The position numbers and the translations under genes are program-made. A stretch of 6,143 bases of DNA from Anaerolineae bacterium (GTDB lineage Bacteria > Chloroflexota > Anaerolineae > B4-G1). The notes beneath the pieces are model-generated. The model was given only the letters and a program-made list of their open reading frames with translations, was not told where the DNA came from and searched no databases. Of the stretch, positions 1 to 5,097 are shown piece after piece. The DNA is taken from NCBI GenBank assembly GCA_030612185.1, contig JAUWOI010000278.1:1-6143 (forward strand). The letters are read 5' to 3'. The first letter of the stretch is position 1; every line of letters begins with the position of its first letter.

Positions 1-1251
1 ACCTGTCACGGGGCGGGGTGGCTGGCGGAGGCGGAGCCGACGAGCAGCCCGCTGATGGAGAAGACGTCGCAGGTGCTGAAGGTAGAACAGGCCGGCGGCC
101 TGCCGCCCCTCACCGCCGACCGCTTGCGGGTCAAGCAGGTCTTGCTCAACTTGCTCAACAATGGTTACAAGTTCACCCCCGTAGGCGGGCGCATCGAGCT
201 CTCCTGCCGTCTGGCCGACGAGGCCACGATACTCTTTTCTGTGGCCGATACCGGCATCGGCATCAAGCCCGAGGATCAGGAGATAATCTTTGAGGAGTTC
301 CGCCAGGCGGATGGCTCACCGGAGCAGGAGACGATCGGCACTGGATTGGGGCTGGCCATCAGCAAGTGGCTGATCGAATTGCACAGCGGCCGCATCTGGG
401 TCGAGAGCGAGGCTGAGCGCGGGGCGACCTTTTCATTCCTGCTCCCGCTGGCTGGCCCGCCCACTGCAGAGCCAGAGGTGTCCAGCGAGGTAAGACTGCC
501 TTCAAGCGGCATAGTATTGGTGGTCGAGGATAGCCGTCAGTTCAGCAACCTCCTGGCCTTCTACCTGCGCCAGGAGGGCTACACACCCGTCCAACATTAC
601 GACGGCGCGAGCGTACTGGATCGGGCTCGTGAGTTAAAACCCGCCTTGATCACTCTTGATGTTATGCTCCCTGATCGAGACGGCTGGGATGTACTGCGTG
701 CTCTTAAGTCAGACCCCCAGACCAAAGACATCCCGGTGCTGATCATCTCGGTGCTGGAGAATGGCGCGCTGGGGCTCAGCCTGGGAGCGGTGGATTACCT
801 GGTCAAACCGATAGGGCGGAATGACCTGCAAAGGCTGCTCAACCGGCTGGCAACACCCAAACCCACGCAACGAGAAGTCAAGGTGTTGGTCGTGGACGAT
901 GACCCCGACCTCGTCCCGCTGCTGCGAGCGATGTTGTCGGCTGGGAACTACGCCTTGCTTGCGGCATGCAACGGCAAGCAGGGGTTAACTCTGGCGCGCA
1001 GCGAGCACCCCGATGTAATCCTGTTGGACCTGCTGATGCCGGGAATGAGCGGCTTTGAGGTGCTCGAAGAACTTCGAGCCGATGCTGAAACAGCGGGCGT
1101 CCCGATCATCGTGCTCACTGCTATAGATGTGACTGTAGGGCAACGCAAACTGCTCGACGAGCACGTCCAGGGGCTGGTGCACAAAGGCGCGTTCACCCTG
1201 CAATCTCTGCTGGCGGAACTGCGTCGCCTGGGGGGGCTGGTTTCCCCCTGA
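1..1251 (+). CDS. Hybrid sensor histidine kinase, C-terminal part: HATPase plus two receiver domains (5' partial)
   Basis: The reading frame is open to base 1, so sensor domain and H-box lie outside the window; the ATG at 55 is an internal Met. Residues below count from that Met. The HATPase_c domain (about 10-132) has an N-box (NLLNNGYKFTP, 32-42), a G1 box DTGIGI (65-70), an F-box IFEEF (78-82) and a G2 box GTGLGL (95-100). A short linker leads to receiver 1 (about 153-266): acidic pair E158-D159, phospho-acceptor D202, S232 and K251 in YLVKP. Receiver 2 (about 276-394) has D281-D283, acceptor D325, T355 and K377. Both receivers therefore look functional. By family knowledge the kinase autophosphorylates on His and passes phosphate to Asp; tandem receivers suggest a phosphorelay or a separate partner. 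No DNA-binding output domain follows, and the protein ends four residues after a typical receiver helix. Its stimulus cannot be told from this fragment. Confidence 0.93.
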   Translation, partial: TCHGAGWLAEAEPTSSPLMEKTSQVLKVEQAGGLPPLTADRLRVKQVLLNLLNNGYKFTPVGGRIELSCRLADEATILFSVADTGIGIKPEDQEIIFEEFRQADGSPEQETIGTGLGLAISKWLIELHSGRIWVESEAERGATFSFLLPLAGPPTAEPEVSSEVRLPSSGIVLVVEDSRQFSNLLAFYLRQEGYTPVQHYDGASVLDRARELKPALITLDVMLPDRDGWDVLRALKSDPQTKDIPVLIISVLENGALGLSLGAVDYLVKPIGRNDLQRLLNRLATPKPTQREVKVLVVDDDPDLVPLLRAMLSAGNYALLAACNGKQGLTLARSEHPDVILLDLLMPGMSGFEVLEELRADAETAGVPIIVLTAIDVTVGQRKLLDEHVQGLVHKGAFTLQSLLAELRRLGGLVSP

Positions 1252-1256
1252 GCAGA

Positions 1257-1291
1257 GTCGCCATCAAAAGGGCATTGCCTGGGATGGCGAT
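1257..1291 (+). terminator. Stem-loop just after the kinase gene, possible transcript end
   Basis: TCGCCATC at 1258-1265 is perfectly complementary to GATGGCGA at 1283-1290, with a possible G-T pair at 1257/1291. The 17-base loop holds a smaller GGC-ATT-GCC stem at 1271-1279. It begins 6 bases after the kinase stop codon. No T-run follows, so it is not a classical intrinsic terminator; it could be a 3'-end-protecting hairpin or a Rho-dependent end. Confidence 0.35.
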
Positions 1292-1370
1292 CAGAATTGC
1301 CTGTTGGTAGAGGTGTTGGCGATAGGGATCAGGGGTCTCGCGCCGTACACTCTGGAACGTCACCGCTACC

Positions 1371-1399
1371 TTTTCCAATGCCAGTGTATGTGTTACAAT
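1371..1399 (+). promoter_or_regulatory. Candidate sigma-70-type promoter with extended -10
   Basis: TACAAT at 1394-1399 matches the TATAAT consensus at five of six positions and is preceded by TGT at 1391-1393, giving the extended -10 pattern TGnTAnAAT. Seventeen bases upstream lies TTTTCC (1371-1376), a poor -35, which an extended -10 can tolerate. Transcription would begin near 1405-1407, inside the palindrome at 1395-1430, and would give maf a leader of about 210 bases. This is pattern matching to a general bacterial consensus, not evidence of use. Confidence 0.33.
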
Positions 1400-1430
1400 A
1401 GCGCCACGGTGTACGCCGTGGCTCTATTGT
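1395..1430. repeat. Strong palindrome / stem-loop, possible operator or 5' hairpin
   Basis: Bases 1395-1409 pair with 1416-1430 at 14 of 15 positions (the one mismatch is C1402 against T1423), around the 6-base centre TGTACG. The core arms are GCCACGG and CCGTGGC apart from the mismatch. The left arm overlaps most of the candidate -10 box, and the predicted start point falls inside it, so it could be a repressor operator in DNA or a hairpin at the transcript's 5' end. No T-run follows on either strand, which argues against an intrinsic terminator. Confidence 0.6.
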
Positions 1431-1470
1431 CGTCGTCACTCAGATGCAAGACTGTTTTCCAAGGCTCCCA

Positions 1471-1488
1471 GCTCTCGTCCACGAGGGC
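1471..1488 (+). repeat. Short stem-loop in the maf upstream region
   Basis: GCTCTCG at 1471-1477 pairs with CGAGGGC at 1482-1488 (six Watson-Crick pairs and one G-T) around a TCCA loop. It is the second of three hairpins between the candidate promoter and maf. Function unknown; a stem this short can arise by chance in GC-rich DNA. Confidence 0.35.
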
Positions 1489-1533
1489 GTCACGTAGGGG
1501 TTGTGTCACGTCAAAAATGATTACTCGCAGCAT

Positions 1534-1555
1534 GGGACGTCCCCGTGACGGGGAC
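1534..1555. repeat. Overlapping palindromes ahead of maf
   Basis: GGGACGTCCC (1534-1543) is a perfect 10-base palindrome. It overlaps a second palindrome at 1539-1555, GTCCCCGT-G-ACGGGGAC, with 8-base arms around one central base. The middle GTCCC block can therefore pair with the GGGAC block on either side. Possible roles are a protein-binding site, a small RNA hairpin, or a copy of a dispersed palindromic element; the sequence alone does not decide. Confidence 0.5.
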
Positions 1556-1617
1556 TTAGAGCGTTTTACACCGAGAACTGGTATAACCAATATATCTTGC
1601 CTGTCAAGGTTGGAAGG

Positions 1618-2265
1618 ATGACGAATCTGCTCCTCGCTTCCGCCTCCCCCCGCCGCCGCGAGTTGTTGGCGCTGCTGGGGCTGCCTTTCGAGGTGGCCGT
1701 GGCGAACGTGGCCGAGGTTCCCCGGACGGATGAATCCCCGGCTGAGTTGGTCGTCCGGCTGGGCCGGGCCAAGGCCAAGGCCGTTGTCACTCATTTCGAT
1801 ACTGTCGTCATTGCTTGTGATACTGTCGTTGCGCTGGACGGCGAGATTCTGGGAAAGCCGCGCGACGCGACCGAGGCGACCTCAATGCTGCACCGCTTGC
1901 GCGGGCGATCCCATACCGTCTACAGCGGTGTTACCCTGCTGGAGCCCGCCACCGGCCGCGCGTTGACCGATGTGGCCGGGACCCGGGTGACGATGCGCGC
2001 CTACACCGACGCTGAGATCGCCGCTTACGTCGCCAGCGGTGACCCCCTGGACAAGGCCGGTGCTTATGCCGTTCAGCATCCCGGGTTTCACCCCGTTGCC
2101 GCGTTGCAGGGTTGCTACGCTAACGTGGTGGGGCTGCCCCTCTGCCACCTCACCCGCTGCCTGCACGCCTGGGGGGTAGAGCCACCCTGCGATGTTTCCG
2201 CTGCCTGCCAATCTCACACTGGCCACCGCTGCACAGTCTACGCAACCACGCTGAATGGCCAATGA
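1618..2265 (+). CDS. maf: Maf/YhdE-family nucleoside triphosphate pyrophosphatase
   Basis: A 215-residue Maf protein. Family members hydrolyse non-canonical or pyrimidine nucleoside triphosphates (dTTP, UTP, m7GTP and modified forms, depending on subgroup) to the monophosphate, and some influence septum formation; which substrate applies here cannot be read off. Hallmarks: the N-terminal SASPRR loop (residues 8-13), the catalytic-Asp block ACDTVV (66-71, with Cys67 where Ala is usual), GKPRD (79-83), the YSGV segment (102-105), the DKAGAYAVQ block (145-153) and the NVVGLPL strand (169-175). The ATG at 1618 is preferred over an in-frame TTG at 1597 because the protein then begins in the usual way just before SASPRR, with AAGG at 1606-1609 eight bases upstream. 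After residue 175 the tail is Cys-rich (Cys176, 181, 191, 197, 205). The last residues, NGQ, and the stop codon fall inside a 7-base-period repeat. The PBP gene follows after 3 bases, suggesting co-transcription. Confidence 0.95.
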   Translation: MTNLLLASASPRRRELLALLGLPFEVAVANVAEVPRTDESPAELVVRLGRAKAKAVVTHFDTVVIACDTVVALDGEILGKPRDATEATSMLHRLRGRSHTVYSGVTLLEPATGRALTDVAGTRVTMRAYTDAEIAAYVASGDPLDKAGAYAVQHPGFHPVAALQGCYANVVGLPLCHLTRCLHAWGVEPPCDVSAACQSHTGHRCTVYATTLNGQ

Positions 2266-2336
2266 ACAATGACAAATAGCAGATTTCAGATGCCAAATTC
2301 GCAATTCGTTATTCGTTATTCGTTATTCGCAATTCT
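2253..2336 (+). repeat. Heptanucleotide-period repeat spanning the maf/PBP junction
   Basis: Reading in steps of seven from 2253, units include GAATGGC, CAATGAA, CAATGAC, then diverged units, then AAATTCG, CAATTCG, three exact TTATTCG copies (2309-2329) and CAATTCT. The part from 2295 to 2336 is clearly tandem; the part from 2253 to 2294 keeps the period only loosely. It is much richer in A and T than the surrounding genes. The element contains the maf stop (2263-2265), the PBP start (2269-2271) and codons for the first 22 or so PBP residues. It resembles in kind the short tandem heptamer repeats known from cyanobacteria; no homology is claimed. Confidence 0.75.
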
Positions 2337-4509
2337 AGTGATGCTTCTATTGGTGGGCTGCAGCAGTACTCCAACCGCTGCTCCCGTCATTCCTACTTCC
2401 GTTCCTGCTCCTACCGCCACTCCCACCCCGCTGCCGTTCTCTCCCGACGCGGCCGCCGATACGTACCTTTCTGCCTGGGGTGCGGGCGACTACGCGACGA
2501 TGTATGCCCGCCTCTCCCCGGACAGCCAGGCCGCGATTGACGCCGAGAGTTTCGCTCAACGCTACCAGAACGCGCTTGCCACCGCCACCGTCCTGACCGT
2601 CACCACGCGCCTCCAGTCTGCCTTGCGGGAGGGTGATCGGGCCTACGTCTCATTCCACCTGGCGTTAGACACGGCGCTGGTCGGCACGTTGGTCACCGAC
2701 GCGGTCATGTCTCTCAGCCTGCACGAGGAGCAGTGGTGGGTGGATTGGGATGAAGGACTCATCTGGCCACAACTGGAGGGCGGGCGTTATTTTCGGATGG
2801 AGTACACCATTCCCGTCCGCGCCAATATTTACGATCGTGCCGGATTAGGCCTGGCGACCGAGGGCACGATCGTCACCATCGGCGTCATCCCCGGCCAGAT
2901 TGAAGACGAGGACGCTCTCCTGGCGGCGCTGGCGCTGGTCACAGGGCTCACCCCGGATGAGATACGCGGCCGGTACGCCACTGTCCCAGCCGACTGGAAA
3001 GTGCCCGTCGCCGACATCTCCGCCGAGGTCAGCGTGGACCACAACGACATGTTGTTCTCCATAGCCGGCATTTACCGGGATGAGAAGGATGGGCGCACCT
3101 ATCCCCACAGCGGCGCCGCGCCCCACGTCGTCGGCTGGGTGGCCCCTGTGCCCGCCGAGCAATTGGAAGCCTACCGCGCCCAGGGTTACCGGGGCGATGA
3201 GTGGGTGGGCGTATCGGGGCTGGAGGCCTGGGGAGAGGAGGTCCTGGCCGGCCAGCACGGCGGTGTGCTCACCGTCGTTACCTCGGCGGGGGAAAGGATC
3301 GCCACGGTTGCGGAGCGGCCGGTCGTACCCGGCCGCGCCATCTATACCACCTTCGACCGCGACTTCCAGAAGCAGGTGCAGCAGATTCTGGGTGGTCGCA
3401 AGGGTGCTATCGTCGTGCTCGACGTGCACACCGGCGCGGTGCTGGCGTTGGCCAGCGGCCCCGGCTTCGATCCCAATGTTTTCGTAGGGCTGGCCGGCGC
3501 TGTGGGTCGCTCCCAGATTCTGGCCGACCCCCGCCACCCGCTCTTTAACCGCGCCACCCAGGGTACCTATCCCTTAGCCTCTGTCTTCAAGATTGTCACT
3601 ATGGCGGCGGCGATGGAGGAGGCGGGGATGGATCCAGACAATACGTTCTTCTATTGCCCCGGTTACTGGGAGGGGCTGGGACCGGCGGCCCGCAAGGGTT
3701 GCTGGAAAGAGGACGGGCACGGCGACATCAGCCTGAAAGATGGTCTGACTGCTTCCTGCGACGTCACGTTTTACTCCGTGGGGCAGACACTCGACGAGGT
3801 GGGGCAGGACGTGCTCCCCCGATTCGGCCGGGGCTTCGGTTTCGGCGAGCCGACCGGACTGGAAGGAGTGTTTGAAGAGGGCGGACTGATGCCCGACCCA
3901 GAGTGGAAGGCGAATGTCCGCGGCGAGCCCTGGTGGGTGGGCGACACGATCAATATCTCCATCGGACAGGGCTACCTGCTGGTGACGCCGCTGCAGGTGG
4001 CGCGCATGCTAGCGGCGGTGGCGAACGACGGCACGCTCTACCGTCCCTACATCATTGAGCGTTTCGGTCCAGCCGGAGACGTAGAGCCCGAGCAGGTGGC
4101 GCAGATTCAGGCTGTCGGCACACTACCGATCAGCCCAGAGCACCTGGCAGACATTCAGGAGGCGCTGCTGGGGGTAACTACCAAGTCCATCGGCACAGCG
4201 CCTCACCGCTTTGCCGGGTTGAGCATCCCCGTCGCCGGTAAGACCGGCACCGCCGAGGTCGGCGAGCCGGACACGGAGCCCCATTCCTGGTTTGCCGCCT
4301 ATGCCCCAGCCGACAATCCCGAGATCGCCATCGTCGCACTGGTGGAGAACGCGGGCGAGGGCTCGACGGTGGCCGCGCCATTGTTGCGCCAGGTGGTAGA
4401 GGCTTACTACGGCCTGCCTCTCTCTCCGTTGCCGCCCCAGGCGGAGGAAGGCTACGTGCCGCCCACACCCACACCCACACCCATCCCCACACCCACTCCA
4501 CAGCCGTGA
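2269..4509 (+). CDS. MecA-like class B penicillin-binding lipoprotein (peptidoglycan transpeptidase)
   Basis: A 746-residue DD-transpeptidase that would cross-link peptidoglycan outside the membrane. A lipoprotein signal ends at lipobox LVGC (28-31), so Cys31 should be lipidated; a Thr/Pro-rich linker follows (about 34-58). Residues 59-170 resemble the NTF2-like MecA N-terminal domain (YLSAWGAGDYATMY, then WWVDWDEGLIWPQL). A dimerisation-type region starts at about 183 (RANIYDRAGLGLA, a variant of RGxIxDRxGxxLA). The transpeptidase domain (about 377-715) has SVFK with nucleophile Ser438 and Lys441, SCD at 496-498 (SxD in place of SxN, as also in PBP2/MrdA), and KTGT at 658-661. The chain ends in a (Thr-Pro)n tail. 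Start: the ATG at 2269 is 3 bases after maf with no clear Shine-Dalgarno, so translation may be coupled; an in-frame ATG at 2290 also leaves a workable signal peptide. The MecA/PBP5fm group includes low-affinity, beta-lactam-tolerant enzymes, but resistance cannot be inferred. Confidence 0.92.
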   Translation: MTNSRFQMPNSQFVIRYSLFAILVMLLLVGCSSTPTAAPVIPTSVPAPTATPTPLPFSPDAAADTYLSAWGAGDYATMYARLSPDSQAAIDAESFAQRYQNALATATVLTVTTRLQSALREGDRAYVSFHLALDTALVGTLVTDAVMSLSLHEEQWWVDWDEGLIWPQLEGGRYFRMEYTIPVRANIYDRAGLGLATEGTIVTIGVIPGQIEDEDALLAALALVTGLTPDEIRGRYATVPADWKVPVADISAEVSVDHNDMLFSIAGIYRDEKDGRTYPHSGAAPHVVGWVAPVPAEQLEAYRAQGYRGDEWVGVSGLEAWGEEVLAGQHGGVLTVVTSAGERIATVAERPVVPGRAIYTTFDRDFQKQVQQILGGRKGAIVVLDVHTGAVLALASGPGFDPNVFVGLAGAVGRSQILADPRHPLFNRATQGTYPLASVFKIVTMAAAMEEAGMDPDNTFFYCPGYWEGLGPAARKGCWKEDGHGDISLKDGLTASCDVTFYSVGQTLDEVGQDVLPRFGRGFGFGEPTGLEGVFEEGGLMPDPEWKANVRGEPWWVGDTINISIGQGYLLVTPLQVARMLAAVANDGTLYRPYIIERFGPAGDVEPEQVAQIQAVGTLPISPEHLADIQEALLGVTTKSIGTAPHRFAGLSIPVAGKTGTAEVGEPDTEPHSWFAAYAPADNPEIAIVALVENAGEGSTVAAPLLRQVVEAYYGLPLSPLPPQAEEGYVPPTPTPTPIPTPTPQP
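4461..4500 (+). repeat. ACACCC-type low-complexity run encoding a Thr-Pro tail
   Basis: The 3' end of the PBP gene carries repeated ACACCC hexamers, interrupted once by ATCCCC, and encodes alternating Thr and Pro (residues 733-744). Six is a multiple of three, so copy-number change would lengthen or shorten the tail without breaking the frame. Confidence 0.7.
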
Positions 4510-4557
4510 GTTTTGCGAAAGGGGTGCATACAGAACTTGGAAGAGCGTCATAAGCCA

Positions 4558-4613
4558 GCCACGAATTCCACGAATTAGCACGAAGATAGATCACTGAAAT
4601 TCGCATTCGTCGC
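4558..4613 (+). repeat. Left terminal repeat of the GxxExxY cassette
   Basis: Holds CACGAATT at 4560-4567 and 4569-4576 and a partial copy, CACGAA, at 4579-4584, followed by the opposite orientation (GAAATTCG at 4596-4603, ATTCGT at 4605-4610), so the element is itself an imperfect palindrome. In direct orientation, 4562-4586 matches 5015-5039 at 21 of 25 positions; in inverted orientation its outer 19 bases match 5056-5074 at 18. It also lies between the PBP stop and the next gene, where such a fold could end the upstream transcript. Bases 4510-4557 show nothing recognisable. Confidence 0.75.
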
Positions 4614-4620
4614 AAAGAAC

Positions 4621-4626
4621 AAGGAG
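4621..4626 (+). promoter_or_regulatory. Shine-Dalgarno site that fixes the GTG start at 4634
   Basis: AAGGAG, seven bases upstream of GTG at 4634. This is the strongest ribosome-binding site in the window and decides for the GTG codon rather than the ATG at 4685, which would remove the first conserved helix. Confidence 0.8.
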
Positions 4627-4633
4627 TTGTCTT

Positions 4634-5005
4634 GTGGCAAAGATTCTCTACAAGGAACTTTCCTACGCTATTGTCGGTGCTGCCATGGAAGTTCATCGTA
4701 TTCTTGGCCCAGGGTTCTTGGAAGCAGTCTATCAAGCCGCCCTGGCCCACGAATTGACCTTGCGCAACATCCACTTCGAGCAGTTCAAGCGCCTGCCCGT
4801 GTATTATAAAGGGATACTGGTGGGCGAGTACGTAGCCGATTTTGTGATTGAGGGTAGAATCATCTTGGAGATTAAGGCGGTCTCAACGCTGCACCCCAAG
4901 CACGAGGCCCAGGCGATCAATTACTTAACTGCCACGGGCTTTCGTCTGGCGATCCTTATCAACTTCGGAGCCGACTCTCTCCAACAGAAACGGATGGTCA
5001 AGTGA
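4634..5005 (+). CDS. GxxExxY family protein (PD-(D/E)XK nuclease-like fold)
   Basis: A 123-residue protein starting at GTG. The signature G27-x-x-E30-x-x-Y33 sits in a helix after the ELSYAIVGAAMEVHRILGPG segment, typical of the family. A nuclease-like core follows: D69 in the strand YVADFVI (66-72), then E79-I-K81 (the ExK half of PD-(D/E)XK), and Q93 in QAINYL. The end, LAILINFG (105-112) then KRMVK, is also typical, and the length is normal, so the gene appears intact. By family resemblance it may cut or bind nucleic acid; I know of no established cellular role. It is the only gene between two inverted repeats, 57 bases inside the left end and 69 inside the right, which suggests the protein and the repeats travel together. 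Its own strong Shine-Dalgarno indicates translation independent of the PBP gene. Confidence 0.9.
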   Translation: MAKILYKELSYAIVGAAMEVHRILGPGFLEAVYQAALAHELTLRNIHFEQFKRLPVYYKGILVGEYVADFVIEGRIILEIKAVSTLHPKHEAQAINYLTATGFRLAILINFGADSLQQKRMVK

Positions 5006-5014
5006 CCTCCGCCC

Positions 5015-5074
5015 CGAATTTCACGCACTGGCACGAAGAAGAGACAAATTAGTGAAATTCGTGTAATTCGTGGC
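5015..5074 (+). repeat. Right terminal repeat of the GxxExxY cassette
   Basis: Starts 9 bases after the GxxExxY stop codon. CGAATTTCAC (5015-5024) and GTGAAATTCG (5052-5061) are perfect 10-base inverted arms, and a second AATTCGTG copy (5066... approx. 5065-5072) continues to the outer end. The first 25 bases match the left repeat in the same orientation (21 of 25), while the last 19 match it inverted (18 of 19). It lies between convergent genes and its fold could reduce read-through in both directions. Confidence 0.75.
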
Positions 5075-5076
5075 AG

Positions 5077-5095
5077 AGAGATAAGGGCCATCTCT
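5077..5095 (-). terminator. Small stem-loop after the glycosidase stop, weak terminator candidate
   Basis: AGAGAT (5077-5082) pairs with ATCTCT (5090-5095) around a 7-base loop, two bases past the glycosidase stop on the minus strand. The stem is short, AT-rich and not followed by a T-run, so it is a weak candidate. Confidence 0.2.
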
Positions 5096-5097
5096 TG

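Larger units (their letters stand above)
1252..1617. other. Intergenic gap of 366 bases with several stem-loops, no convincing gene
   Basis: No frame here reads as a recognisable protein. A plus-strand frame at 1304-1621 looks like non-coding sequence and overlaps the maf start. A minus-strand 46-codon frame at 1393-1533 is possible but unsupported. The gap contains the stem-loop at 1257-1291, a promoter-like site at 1371-1399, a palindrome at 1395-1430, a hairpin at 1471-1488, and paired palindromes at 1534-1555. The last 50 bases before maf are AT-richer (GTATAACCAATATATC, 1581-1596) and might hold a second promoter, but no clear -35/-10 pair is visible. Confidence 0.6.
4558..5074 (+). mobile_element. 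Candidate 517-bp cassette with terminal inverted repeats carrying one GxxExxY gene
   Basis: Bases 4558-4576 (GCCACGAATTCCACGAATT) are the reverse complement of 5056-5074 at 18 of 19 positions. Everything between is a single gene plus inner repeat sequence, and the flanking ends are AT-richer than the genes around. No transposase is present and no convincing target-site duplication is seen directly outside the ends. Mobility is therefore inference from the architecture: a repeat-bounded unit mobilised in trans, or one maintained by its own nuclease-like protein. Confidence 0.45.

Noticed and set aside
1274..1303. Direct repeat ATTGCCTG at 1274-1281 and 1296-1303
   Set aside because: Only two 8-base copies, one of them in the loop of a stem; not distinguishable from chance.
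1597..1617. TTG at 1597 as the maf start
   Set aside because: It adds MPVKVGR before the normal Maf N-terminus; the ATG at 1618 fits family length and has AAGG at a suitable distance.
1304..1621. Plus-strand 105-codon frame in the intergenic gap
   Set aside because: Starts at TTG without a ribosome-binding site, overlaps the maf start, has no protein-like pattern and runs through all the palindromes.
2845..3537. 230-codon minus-strand frame inside the PBP gene
   Set aside because: Antisense to the transpeptidase, no recognisable motifs; long opposite frames are expected in GC-rich DNA.
4123..4774. Long minus-strand frames across the PBP 3' end and into the GxxExxY gene
   Set aside because: They are antisense to two well-supported genes and their composition follows from the GC-rich or ACACCC coding sequence opposite.
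4558..5074. CRISPR-like array from the repeated CACGAATT units
   Set aside because: Units are about 9 bases, adjacent and palindromic, with no spacers and a protein gene between the two blocks.
4549..5090. ATAAGCCA (4551 area) and ATAAGGGCCA (5081-5090) as a target-site duplication
   Set aside because: The two strings are not identical and the right one is several bases away from the repeat end, so chance similarity is likelier.
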